DNA of 17,690 nt from JAZDKP01 sp043802925 (GTDB lineage Bacteria > Fibrobacterota > OXYB2-FULL-49-7 > JAEUSG01): positions 1 to 17,690 of the forward strand of contig JAZDKP010000193.1 of NCBI GenBank assembly GCA_043802925.1. Direction: 5' to 3'. Made by a program: the position numbers and the translations under genes. The notes beneath the pieces were generated by a model. It was not told where the DNA came from. It worked only from the letters and a program-made list of their open reading frames with translations, and made no database searches. Shown here piece by piece: positions 5,605 to 12,533 of the stretch; the stretch's first letter is position 1, and the number at the start of each line of letters is the position of its first letter.

Positions 5605-6428
5605 TTGACCAACTGAAACAATTCCTGGAAACTTTCGCGCCGGCGCAAAGAATGAACGCGCTCCGGGAGTACCTGCAATGGCTCATTCTTAAGAGCATTG
5701 ACGTCCGGCATTACAGAAAGTCCATGGATTTTGTCGGAGGGACCGCGTTGCGCATCATTTTTTCCAATGGACGATTTTCCGAAGACCTTGATTTCTCCAT
5801 CGCTCAAGGGGAGAAAGTGGATTTCAAGAAAATGAGCGGGGACATTTGCTCTGATTTGATCCGTTATGGGTTGGATGCCTCTGTAACGCCCGAAAAGCGG
5901 CCCGGCGCGGTGTCCTCCTGTTTTTTCCGCTTTTCAAATCTCCTGGGCCCCCTCGGCGTTGTTCCCCATCAAAGCCAAAAGATTGCCATCAAGGTTGAAC
6001 TGGACCACAACCCGCCGTCCGGGGCTGTTTCGCAGGAATTCTTTATGAACGGGCCGCTTATGTTTTCCGTGAACCATTATGACATCGCGTCATTATTCGC
6101 AGGCAAACTCCATGCGCTCTTTTTCCGGAAATACTGCAAGGGCCGCGATTATTATGATCTTCTGTTTTATCTGCGGAAGAAAACCCGTTTTAATCTGGCG
6201 CTGCTCAGGAATGCCGCAGCCCAGACGCACCCCGGCGTTGACTTAAATCATACGGGCGATGTTTTGCGGATGCTGAAAGAGACTCTGGATAAAATGGATG
6301 ATGAAAAGATTGAAAAGGATCTCGCTCCTTTTCTTTTCAATCCGGAAGAGATAAGTTTTGTCAAATCCAGGTATCTGCGGATGGCACTCGACCAGAATAT
6401 CGAGGCCGGAGTGTATCCGGAGGCGTAA
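5601..6428 (+). CDS. abiEii: AbiEii nucleotidyltransferase toxin
   Basis: A 275-residue toxin of the DUF1814 nucleotidyltransferase family; characterised relatives transfer nucleotides to tRNA and stop growth during phage infection. Motifs are visible in order: FVGGTALRIIF (GG-T nucleotide-binding motif), RFSEDLDFS (metal-binding D-x-D), IAIKVELDHNPP (third acidic motif) and DIASLFAGKLHALFFRKY with GRDYYDLLFYL (family motifs with the conserved K and RDxxD). Start ATG overlaps the abiEi stop. Length and motifs are complete, so the system is probably active. The gene ends 15 nt before the convergent end of the radical SAM gene, marking the right edge of the toxin-antitoxin island. Confidence 0.94.
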   Translation: MIDQLKQFLETFAPAQRMNALREYLQWLILKSIDVRHYRKSMDFVGGTALRIIFSNGRFSEDLDFSIAQGEKVDFKKMSGDICSDLIRYGLDASVTPEKRPGAVSSCFFRFSNLLGPLGVVPHQSQKIAIKVELDHNPPSGAVSQEFFMNGPLMFSVNHYDIASLFAGKLHALFFRKYCKGRDYYDLLFYLRKKTRFNLALLRNAAAQTHPGVDLNHTGDVLRMLKETLDKMDDEKIEKDLAPFLFNPEEISFVKSRYLRMALDQNIEAGVYPEA

Positions 6429-6443
6429 ACTTCCGGCCGCGGG

Positions 6444-7583
6444 TTAAAACCGCCCGGGAACCTGTTTGCCGCAAAACCCGCATTTTCCGTCCCTGTCCAC
6501 CCGCATTTCAGCTATCGCGTAACCCGCACGGCGGATAACGGTCTTCTTGCAGCCCGGGCATTGCGTGTCTTCGTATCCGTCACCTGGAACGTTGCCCACG
6601 TACACGAACCGGAGGCCCGCTTTCCGCGCTGCATCACGGCCTGCGAGCAGCTGGTCGACCGCAGTGGGCGGCACATGTTCCAGTTTGTGCGCAGGAAAGA
6701 AGCGGGAGAGATGGAGCGGAACGTCCGGGCCGAGGTGTTGGACCATCCAGCCCGCTACCCCCTGCACGGTTGCGAGGTCGTCCGTATAACCCGGCACCAT
6801 GAGTGTGGTGACCTCGAGCCAGATTCCGGCCTCTTTCAGCGCCGAAAGCGTTTCGAGGACGAACTTGAGATGGCCGCCATTGAGCTCGTTGTAGGTCTTT
6901 TCCGAGAAAGCCTTGAGGTCCACGTTTGCCGCGTCAATGACCTGCAGGAGCGGCTCGAGCGCGGCGCGGCTGATATAGCCGTTGGTGACCCAGACGTTCT
7001 TCAGTCCCGCGGCCTTGGCCCTTTTGGCCGTGTCCATCATGTATTCATAGTGCGCCACGGGTTCCGAATAGGTAAAGGCCACGGACTGGCAGGAGGATTG
7101 CCGCGCAGCGGTAACGGCCGCGTCCGGAAAGAGCTCCATACGGCCGATTTCCTCGGGCTTCTTCTGCGAAATCTCCCAGTTCTGGCAGTTAAGACAGCGC
7201 AGATTGCAGCCCGAAGTGCCGAGTGAAAAGGCGGAGGAGCCAGGATGAAAATGGAAGAGCGGCTTTTTTTCAACCGGGTCGGGCCTCGCGGCGCAGGGGT
7301 TGCCGTACGCGAGCGTGAAGAGCGTTCCGTCGATGTTCACCTTGTTGCGGCAGGCCGAACGGTCGCCCGGCGAAAGTTCGCAGTGGTTGGGGCAGACGAG
7401 GCACTTGACCTTTTCGCCGGCTCGTTCGTAATGGTCCGCTTCGCGCGACCATTTCCAGGGTTGTCCGGGCGCGTCACGTTTAAAGATTTGGCCCTCGGCC
7501 ATATTGTTTTTGGAAAGAAGCCCGGCGCAGGCGGGGTACGCCGAGGCCGCGGCAAGGGTGGTGAGGAGCTGCCGGCGGTTCAT
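6444..7583 (-). CDS. AmmeMemoRadiSam-type radical SAM enzyme with an export signal
   Basis: A 379-residue radical SAM protein of the PflA-like group (AmmeMemoRadiSam system). The [4Fe-4S] motif is SGCNLRCLNCQNWEIS with Cys126, Cys130 and Cys133; an additional N-terminal cluster CLVCPNHCELSPGDRSACRN and a C-terminal zinc-ribbon-like part (CPGCKKTVIRRAGYAIAE, then DGKCGFCGK) are present. I chose ATG 7583: it starts MNRRQLLTTLAAASAYPACA, a twin-arginine-like signal with a possible lipobox ending at Cys19. The in-frame extension to 7646 would run through a palindromic repeat. No strong Shine-Dalgarno is visible. It is probably last in the operon with galU and the GHMP kinase, 70 nt away. The usual partners AMMECR1 and Memo are not in this window, and the substrate is unknown. 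Confidence 0.87.
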   Translation of the reverse strand: MNRRQLLTTLAAASAYPACAGLLSKNNMAEGQIFKRDAPGQPWKWSREADHYERAGEKVKCLVCPNHCELSPGDRSACRNKVNIDGTLFTLAYGNPCAARPDPVEKKPLFHFHPGSSAFSLGTSGCNLRCLNCQNWEISQKKPEEIGRMELFPDAAVTAARQSSCQSVAFTYSEPVAHYEYMMDTAKRAKAAGLKNVWVTNGYISRAALEPLLQVIDAANVDLKAFSEKTYNELNGGHLKFVLETLSALKEAGIWLEVTTLMVPGYTDDLATVQGVAGWMVQHLGPDVPLHLSRFFPAHKLEHVPPTAVDQLLAGRDAARKAGLRFVYVGNVPGDGYEDTQCPGCKKTVIRRAGYAIAEMRVDRDGKCGFCGKQVPGRF

Positions 7584-7612
7584 GTGTGATATCCATCCAC
7601 GGGGCCTTGCAG

Positions 7613-7632
7613 CGCCGCAGCATGCTGCGGCG
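7613..7632. repeat. Perfect 20-bp CGCCGCAGC palindrome
   Basis: Fully self-complementary stretch centred on CATG between galU and the radical SAM gene. It resembles the GCAGC-GCTGC hairpins at 544-559 and 657-676. In the leftward transcript it would form a stem that could attenuate or process the message between the two genes. No T-run follows it, so a strong terminator is unlikely. Confidence 0.6.
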
Positions 7633-7653
7633 TTACTGCGCGGCACCGTGTGA

Positions 7654-8532
7654 TTATGGTCGCCGGGTCGTTTTTACAATGTGCGTCAGGAAGTCGTGGA
7701 AGTCCGCGGCGAATTCCTTGCGCTTGAGCGCGTAGATGACGTTGGTTTTGAGGAAGTCGATTTTGCTCCCGATGTCGTAACGCGTGCCCTTGAAGCGAAG
7801 TCCGTAGGCGGCCTCCTCCTTCAGCTGCAGGGCCAGCGCGTTGGTCAGCTGGATTTCGCCGCCTTTGTCCTTGCGGACCTTCCGGATATGGTCAAAGATG
7901 CCCGGTGTCAGAATATACCGGCCCGCAATGGCGAGGTTGCTCGGGGCCTTGGCCGGGGAGGGTTTTTCGACCAGTTCGCGTATCTTGAGCACGCTGTCGT
8001 CCACAAAGTCACCGCCCACGATGCCGTAACGCGAGACCTTTTCCGGGGGCACGGTCTCGAGCGCAATGACGGTTTTTTCAAACCGCGCGTACACCTCCGC
8101 GAGCTGGCGCGTGATGGGTTTGCCGGGTGAGTCGATGAGGGTGTCGCCCAGAAGCACGGCAAAGGGATGGTCGCCCACATGGCGCTCGGCGTATGAGATG
8201 GCGTCGCCCAGGCCGTTCAATTCCTTCTGGTGGATGAAGTGGATGTCCGCGAGGTCCGAGATGCGCTTCATGTCGTTCAGCAGCTCTTTCTTGTTCTTTT
8301 CCTCCAGTTCCTCCTCGAGCTCAAAGTTGCGGTCAAAGTGCTCCTCGAGCGCGCGCTTGCCTTTGCCGGTAATGATGAGGATGTCTTCGATTCCCGATTG
8401 CACCGCCTCCTCGACCACAAGCTGGATGGTGGGCGTGTCCACGATGGGGAGCATTTCCTTGGGTTGGGACTTGGTCTGGGGGAGAAAGCGCGTGCCGAAA
8501 CCGGCCGCGGGGATGACGGCTTTTATAATCAT
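7654..8532 (-). CDS. galU: GalU-type UTP--sugar-1-phosphate uridylyltransferase
   Basis: A cytosolic enzyme that makes UDP-glucose (or a related UDP-sugar) from UTP and sugar-1-phosphate; 292 residues, the normal GalU length. Motifs: IPAAGFGTRFLPQTKSQPKE (nucleotide-binding signature and catalytic Lys), MLPIVDTPTIQLVVEEAV, FAVLLGDTLID (metal/UTP loop), IRELVEKPSP (sugar-binding EKP) and KGGEIQLTNAL. Its ATG overlaps the GHMP kinase stop by 4 nt (ATGA), so it is coupled to that gene. The overlap suggests that it uses the kinase product. If the kinase makes glucuronate-1-phosphate, this enzyme could make UDP-glucuronate. By sequence alone UDP-glucose synthesis is the default function. Confidence 0.92.
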   Translation of the reverse strand: MIIKAVIPAAGFGTRFLPQTKSQPKEMLPIVDTPTIQLVVEEAVQSGIEDILIITGKGKRALEEHFDRNFELEEELEEKNKKELLNDMKRISDLADIHFIHQKELNGLGDAISYAERHVGDHPFAVLLGDTLIDSPGKPITRQLAEVYARFEKTVIALETVPPEKVSRYGIVGGDFVDDSVLKIRELVEKPSPAKAPSNLAIAGRYILTPGIFDHIRKVRKDKGGEIQLTNALALQLKEEAAYGLRFKGTRYDIGSKIDFLKTNVIYALKRKEFAADFHDFLTHIVKTTRRP

Positions 8533-9524
8533 ACGATTTCCGGCTTGAAGATTTTCACGTTGAGCGTTGCGAGGGCCTCTCCGAGTTTCTGGTACATGGC
8601 CTCGTCCTTATAGGTGCCGACAATGGCGCCGCCCGAACCCGTGAACTTGGCCGAGGCGCCTATGCCGCGCGCAGTGGCGACCATGCGGAGGTTCGGCTCG
8701 CTGATGGCCATGATTTCGCGGCGCTTGTCGAAATTTGCGTTCATGAGCGCGGAGAGGTCGCCCGTCTTTTCGCCCTTGAGCACGGCGCGCGCCTGCTCGG
8801 TGATGTCCGCAAAGTACTTCATGGCCGCATGGACCCGCGGGTCGCCCGCCTCCCAATGCGCGCGGAGGTTGCTGTGCACCCGATCCGAGACCTCGGCCAG
8901 GTCCTGGCGATAGGCCACGTAGAGCGGTGGGAGCTGGTCGAGGGGCAGGGACTCGTAGATGCCGTGGCCCGTGGACTTCATGTGCTCACGGTTGAAATCC
9001 ATGAACACCAGCCCGCCGTAGACCTGGATGACGCGGTCCTGAAGGCCGGCCGCGATTTTCAGTTCGTCGGCCTCCACGCTCAGAATGAGGTTGGGGAGGA
9101 GGGGCTTGTCGATTTCGACGTTGTAAAAGGCCATGAGCGCGCGGAAGGCCGCGGTGATGATGGCGCTGGAACCGGCCATGCCCACGTGCTGCGGGATATT
9201 GGAGGCGTAGCGCACGGTGAAATTGCGGGCCGGGAGTTCGATGCGCTCCTGCGCGCAGTGGTCCGCGAATTTTTTGATGGCCGCCTTGAGCAGCCGGACG
9301 CCGCCGTAATAGTCGTAGATGTTGACGTCGCGCACCAGGGATCCGATGTCGGAAAACCGGCAGTGGTCGCGCTCGTTGGGGAGGATCTCCAGCTCCGGCG
9401 TTTCGTAGAGGGTCACTTCCGCGAAGTGGTTTTTCATGCGGAAGGAGAGGGTCTTGCCGAAGTATCCGTCCGAGGGGTTGCCGATGAGGCCGGCGCGCGC
9501 GTAGGCTCTTTCGTGAATAATCAT
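8529..9524 (-). CDS. GHMP-family sugar kinase, glucuronokinase-like
   Basis: A 331-residue GHMP kinase that would phosphorylate a sugar at C1 using ATP. The N-terminus ARAGLIGNPSDGYFGKTLSF closely resembles the start of plant glucuronokinase as I remember it. The GHMP motif 2 reads PQHVGMAGSSAIITAAF (about residues 111-127), forming the phosphate-binding loop, and motif 3 is KFTGSGGAIVGTY near the C-terminus. The substrate call is inference; heptose-, galacto- or other sugar kinases of the family remain possible. It overlaps galU by 4 nt and follows the STAS gene by 9 nt. No Shine-Dalgarno precedes ATG 9524, so translation may depend on coupling to the STAS gene. Confidence 0.88.
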   Translation of the reverse strand: MIIHERAYARAGLIGNPSDGYFGKTLSFRMKNHFAEVTLYETPELEILPNERDHCRFSDIGSLVRDVNIYDYYGGVRLLKAAIKKFADHCAQERIELPARNFTVRYASNIPQHVGMAGSSAIITAAFRALMAFYNVEIDKPLLPNLILSVEADELKIAAGLQDRVIQVYGGLVFMDFNREHMKSTGHGIYESLPLDQLPPLYVAYRQDLAEVSDRVHSNLRAHWEAGDPRVHAAMKYFADITEQARAVLKGEKTGDLSALMNANFDKRREIMAISEPNLRMVATARGIGASAKFTGSGGAIVGTYKDEAMYQKLGEALATLNVKIFKPEIV

Positions 9525-9533
9525 AGCGGGGTG

Positions 9534-9884
9534 TCAGTCGAAGAGCGCGTCGATATTTTCGATGTTATCGCGAATCTGGAGCCACTTGCAGGTGTTTGAC
9601 ACCTCGAAAGAATTCCGTGCCTCGTTGCTGGGGTTGACAATGAGGAGTACCCCCTCCTGCTTGATGAGGGTTTTATTGAAGTTGACGATGAGGCCAAGCC
9701 CGGTGCTGTCAAGCTGGATGACGCCGGAGAGGTCCAGGGCGAATTTGCTGTGGCCCAGGCCCTGGGCGTCTTCGAAATGTTTCCGGATATCGATGACGTT
9801 GCGCGCGCAGAAAGCCCCGCTGACCTTGAAGTAGAAGAAGGTGCCGCGTTCATCGGCCTGTATTTGTACGTCGGGCCCGTCCAT
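9534..9884 (-). CDS. STAS-domain protein (anti-sigma-factor-antagonist-like)
   Basis: A 116-residue single STAS domain. The core is KFALDLSGVIQLDSTGLGLI, where Ser60 in LDSTGLG sits at the site that a SpoIIAB/RsbW-type kinase phosphorylates in anti-anti-sigma factors. I chose ATG 9884 (MDGPDVQIQADERGTFFYF). An upstream in-frame TTG (9920) coincides with the -35 element of a good promoter and would put the promoter inside the gene. No Shine-Dalgarno is visible. The gene heads the operon with the GHMP kinase, GalU and possibly the radical SAM protein. No partner kinase or PP2C phosphatase is encoded in the window, so the regulated target is unknown. A second STAS gene lies at 15821-16162. Confidence 0.88.
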   Translation of the reverse strand: MDGPDVQIQADERGTFFYFKVSGAFCARNVIDIRKHFEDAQGLGHSKFALDLSGVIQLDSTGLGLIVNFNKTLIKQEGVLLIVNPSNEARNSFEVSNTCKWLQIRDNIENIDALFD

Positions 9885-9892
9885 GGATAAAA

Positions 9893-9920
9893 AGTATTGT
9901 TTTGTCCGCAGAAGAGTCAA
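9893..9920 (-). promoter_or_regulatory. Promoter of the STAS-GHMP kinase-galU operon
   Basis: On the minus strand, TTGACT (9920-9915), 16-nt spacer, AATACT (9898-9893), then 8 nt to the ATG at 9884. Transcription would begin at about the A of the ATG, which again suggests a leaderless message. The boxes match consensus at five and four of six positions. Confidence 0.5.
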
Positions 9921-9936
9921 GCATGTGTTTCATCGT

Positions 9937-9980
9937 CCGTCGCCGTAGGGGTGTATAGCGATACGCCCCAACCGCGACGG
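9937..9980. repeat. Large two-part hairpin with GGGG-GTAT / ATAC-CCCC core
   Basis: Outer arms CCGTCGC (9937-9943) and GCGACGG (9974-9980); inner arms GGGGTGTAT and ATACGCCCC around AGCG, with one G-T wobble. It lies between the leftward STAS promoter and the rightward vapBC-like promoter. It is followed rightwards by a T7 run after CCCCGGCC, but not immediately, so it looks more like a dispersed repeat than a terminator. Confidence 0.6.
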
Positions 9981-10023
9981 CGGCGCAATCCCCGGCCTTT
10001 TTTTGTCTCAAAATAAAAACCCC

Positions 10024-10071
10024 TTGCGGATTTTCTGTGCTTTGATTATTTTTATGATGTCTATATCAAAG
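10024..10071 (+). promoter_or_regulatory. Candidate promoter/operator of the antitoxin-VapC operon
   Basis: TTGCGG (10024-10029), 17 nt, TATTTT (10047-10052) is a plausible weak promoter. The inverted repeat CTTTGAT (10040-10046) and ATCAAAG (10065-10071), separated by 18 nt, flanks the -10 and the expected start of transcription. This is a typical position for an antitoxin operator. Function is inferred from position and symmetry only. Confidence 0.5.
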
Positions 10072-10094
10072 TAGTCATTAGGAGGTGTGTTGCC

Positions 10095-10331
10095 ATGGAT
10101 GCAAGCGTTCTGGACCTGCGTTACAAGACACGGGAAGTGCTGAAGGCTCTTGGCCGGAACGAAGAGGTCACCCTGTTCTACCGCGGTGTCAAAAAGGGTG
10201 TCATCATCCCTGTCGCCCAAACGGCCAAACGCAAGCGCAGCGGAAAAATCCCCGGGGTTGGGATGTGGAAGGGCATGACCGAACCGGTTTCCGAAATGAT
10301 GGCCCGTCTGCGCAAGGGGAGGCCCTTTTGA
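10095..10331 (+). CDS. VapC-partner antitoxin (Phd/YefM-like)
   Basis: A 78-residue antitoxin for the overlapping PIN toxin. The N-terminus MDASVLDLRYKTREVLKAL and then EEVTLFYRGVKKGVIIP resemble the DNA-binding domain of Phd/YefM-like antitoxins found with VapC. The C-terminal half (KIPGVGMWKGMTEPVSEMMA, ending LRKGRPF) is the presumed toxin-wrapping tail. Start ATG 10095 has a strong Shine-Dalgarno, AGGAGG, 8-9 nt upstream. The stop codon overlaps the toxin's TTG start. The operator candidate at 10040-10071 is directly upstream. The family name is less certain than the antitoxin role, which the overlap with a clear VapC supports. Confidence 0.82.
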   Translation: MDASVLDLRYKTREVLKALGRNEEVTLFYRGVKKGVIIPVAQTAKRKRSGKIPGVGMWKGMTEPVSEMMARLRKGRPF

Positions 10332-10711
10332 TTGTTGACACGGACATCCTGATCTGGCACCTCCGCGGCTATCCGAAGGCCGGTGCTTTCGTCGAAAAAT
10401 GCGTCTCACCCGCCATCTCGGCCGTCACCCGGATGGAACTGTTTGTCGGATGCCGTTCCGCTCAGGAAAAAAAGCTTCTCCATGGTTATTTGCAGGCGCT
10501 TTCGTTCACCACATTGAGCATTGACACGGCCATTTCCCATCGAGCCTGCCTGCTGATTGAGGCGTACCGGCCGGCATTTGAGTTGAATGTTCCTGATGCC
10601 ATCATCGCGGCCACGGCCATCGAACACGGGCTAACACTGGCGACCGGTAACTACCGGCATTTCAAGATGATCAAAGGTCTGGATGTCCATCGGTTTGCGA
10701 TTCACGAATAA
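10328..10711 (+). CDS. vapC: VapC-type PIN-domain ribonuclease toxin
   Basis: A 127-residue Mg2+-dependent endoribonuclease toxin. PIN active-site acidic residues are visible: Asp4 in MIVDTDILIW, Glu37 in VTRMELFVG and Asp90 in LNVPDAIIAATAIEHG, followed by LATGNYRHF, the usual TxN-xxxF-type end motif. I chose the TTG at 10328, which overlaps the antitoxin stop (TTGA) and has GGGAGG 5 nt upstream. The frame is open upstream, but only as a shadow of the antitoxin gene. Toxin and antitoxin are thus translationally coupled, with a weak start codon limiting the toxin. The locus stands alone, about 3.7 kb from the main toxin-antitoxin island, and is complete. Confidence 0.92.
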   Translation: MIVDTDILIWHLRGYPKAGAFVEKCVSPAISAVTRMELFVGCRSAQEKKLLHGYLQALSFTTLSIDTAISHRACLLIEAYRPAFELNVPDAIIAATAIEHGLTLATGNYRHFKMIKGLDVHRFAIHE

Positions 10712-10755
10712 GCCTTCCGTGGCATCCTCTGCCTTCAAAGTTGTATTTTCCTCCC

Positions 10756-11913
10756 ATGTCCAAACCCCCGCTTCTCCTCCTCGCCTTCGACTCCTTCAAG
10801 GAATCCATGACCTCGCTTACGGCGGCCGCGGCGTTTGAAAAGGGGTTCCGCCAGGGCTTTCCCGGTGCCCGGTTCCGCACGGCCTGTATTTCCGACGGCG
10901 GCGAGGGCTTTACGGACGCGCTCCTGCACCATGGCCACGGCCGCCGCGTCTCTGTGCGCGTGCGCGGGCCGCTGGGCCGCCCGGTCACCGCATCGTACGG
11001 ACTTTTTGACAAAGGCCAAAGCGCGGTCATTGAAATGGCCCGGGCCTCGGGGCTCGAACTGCTGACACCCCGTGAACGCAATCCGCTCAAGACCTCCACG
11101 TACGGCACGGGCCAGCTCATTGACGCGGCGCTCAAGCGCGGGGCCCGGCGCCTTGTCATCGGCATCGGCGGTTCCGCAACCAACGACGGCGGTGTGGGCA
11201 TGGCCCAGGCCCTGGGCGTCCGCTTCTATGACGCCCAAGGGCGTCTCCTGCCCGCGCTTGCGGGCGGCAAGGAGCTTGTACGTATCACGCGCATCGACGC
11301 TGCTTTGCTCGCGCGCCGCCTTAAAGGCGTACGCACGGTCGCGGCCTGCGACGTGACCAACCCCATGACCGGGCCGCGCGGCGCGTCCGTGGTATACGGG
11401 CCGCAGAAGGGGGCCACACCCGCCATGGTGCAAAAGCTCGATGCGGGCCTCGTCAATCTTTGCCGCCTCCTTTGGCGCGACCTCAGAAAAAATGTGCGGT
11501 TGCTTCCGGGCGCGGGCGCGGCCGGCGGCCTTGGGGGCGGGCTTTCCGCCTTCCTTGGCGCGTCGCTCTCTCCGGGAATCCAGATTGTCCTCAACAGCAT
11601 CGGGTTCGACACCCTGCTCAAAGGGGTTGACCTCGTCATTACCGGTGAGGGGCGTTCCGACGCGCAGACCGCTTCCAACAAGGCCCCCTATGGCGTGGCC
11701 CGGGCTGCCGCGGCCGCCAAAAAGCCGGTGCTGCTTGTCAGCGGGTCGCTTGCGCCCGGTTCAGAAAAACTTAATGCCGCGGGCTTTACGGCCTGCTTTT
11801 CCATCCTCCCGGGCCCGGTCCCGCTTCAACAGGCGGTCCGCGAGGGCGCGTTCAATATGACGCGCACCGCGGAAGCGCTGGCCCGTCTCCTCAAGGTAAG
11901 GAACCTGCCATGA
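10756..11913 (+). CDS. garK: Glycerate 2-kinase (GarK/GlxK family)
   Basis: A 385-residue cytosolic kinase that phosphorylates D-glycerate to 2-phosphoglycerate, joining glyoxylate or sugar-acid breakdown to glycolysis. Family motifs: LAFDSFKESMTSLTAAAAFE at the N-terminus, CISDGGEGF, YGTGQLIDAAL, LVIGIGGSATNDGGVGMAQA, ACDVTNPM, YGPQKGAT, GAAGGLGGGL and VITGEGRSDAQT. I chose ATG 10756 (MSKPPLLLL), the family start; five codons of in-frame extension add nothing recognisable. No Shine-Dalgarno is visible, but TATTTT lies 6 nt upstream of the ATG. The stop overlaps the next gene by 4 nt (ATGA). High GC and codon use fit the surrounding core genes, unlike the neighbouring vapC. Confidence 0.93.
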   Translation: MSKPPLLLLAFDSFKESMTSLTAAAAFEKGFRQGFPGARFRTACISDGGEGFTDALLHHGHGRRVSVRVRGPLGRPVTASYGLFDKGQSAVIEMARASGLELLTPRERNPLKTSTYGTGQLIDAALKRGARRLVIGIGGSATNDGGVGMAQALGVRFYDAQGRLLPALAGGKELVRITRIDAALLARRLKGVRTVAACDVTNPMTGPRGASVVYGPQKGATPAMVQKLDAGLVNLCRLLWRDLRKNVRLLPGAGAAGGLGGGLSAFLGASLSPGIQIVLNSIGFDTLLKGVDLVITGEGRSDAQTASNKAPYGVARAAAAAKKPVLLVSGSLAPGSEKLNAAGFTACFSILPGPVPLQQAVREGAFNMTRTAEALARLLKVRNLP

Positions 11914-12533
11914 AAAAATGGATGTCCGCAGCCGCGCTACTCCTTGCGCTTGCCGGGTGCTCAACGGGCCTCAAGCTTCTCGCGCTCCGCGCGGACGTGG
12001 GGCGCGGCGGCCGTATTGACCGGTACGCCATCCTTGCGCTCCCGCCCTCGGCCTATACCCGCCTGCACACCGTGCCCGCGGTTCGCGACGTCAATTTTGC
12101 CCAGGTTTCGCAGAAGGCGCTCGAGGATGTTGCGGCGCGCAAACGCACAAACTGGAAGGCCGCCTACCCGGCCGCCTCGGCCGGGGCCGACAGCGCGGCC
12201 CTGCGCATCCTGGCCGCGCGCAAGGACGACCTGAAAAAACTGTCCGGAGAGGAGAAGGCGGCCGTGAAGAAACTCGCGGACGCGCTCGAGACCCGCTACT
12301 TTTTCGTGCTCGAGAGCGCATCGGTCAAGGATGTGAGCAGCCCGCAGGTGCCGCGCAGCCTGGTCCTGGGCGCCTGCCTGCAACTCTGGGACTTTCAGGC
12401 CGGGGAACTGGTGTACCGGGCGCGCGAGACGTCGCGCACCGTGGCGTACGGGGACGAGGACTTCCGCAAACGGCTGGACGAGGCGCTCACCGACCTGTTC
12501 GAGGGCCTGATTTCCCCGCTCGCCAAGGACTAA
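11910..12533 (+). CDS. Putative lipoprotein of unknown function
   Basis: A 207-residue predicted lipoprotein. The signal is MKKWMSAAALLLALAGCSTG, with lipobox LALAGC, so the mature protein would begin at Cys17 in the outer or inner membrane. The body has a beta-strand-like IDRYAILALPPSAY, a charged Ala-Lys-rich middle part (DDLKKLSGEEKAAVKKLADA), then LETRYFFVLESASVKD and ACLQLWDFQAGELVYRARET. The last stretch, a hydrophobic strand followed by D-x-x-x-GE-x-V, resembles the layout of LpoB/TolB-N-like lipoproteins, but I do not claim homology. It overlaps garK by 4 nt and meets the penicillin-binding gene tail-to-tail with a 4-nt overlap of stops. No function is assigned. Confidence 0.85.
   Translation: MKKWMSAAALLLALAGCSTGLKLLALRADVGRGGRIDRYAILALPPSAYTRLHTVPAVRDVNFAQVSQKALEDVAARKRTNWKAAYPAASAGADSAALRILAARKDDLKKLSGEEKAAVKKLADALETRYFFVLESASVKDVSSPQVPRSLVLGACLQLWDFQAGELVYRARETSRTVAYGDEDFRKRLDEALTDLFEGLISPLAKD

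Noticed and set aside
8829..9599. Plus-strand frame (256 codons) opposite the GHMP kinase
   Set aside because: Antisense shadow; the kinase strand carries all family motifs.
9937..9980. Terminator for the rightward or leftward genes
   Set aside because: No gene ends toward it on either side (flanking genes diverge from it), and the T-run is not adjacent to the stem.
10735..11433. Minus-strand frame (232 codons) opposite garK
   Set aside because: Antisense to a clear glycerate kinase; Gly/Arg/His-rich with no domain.
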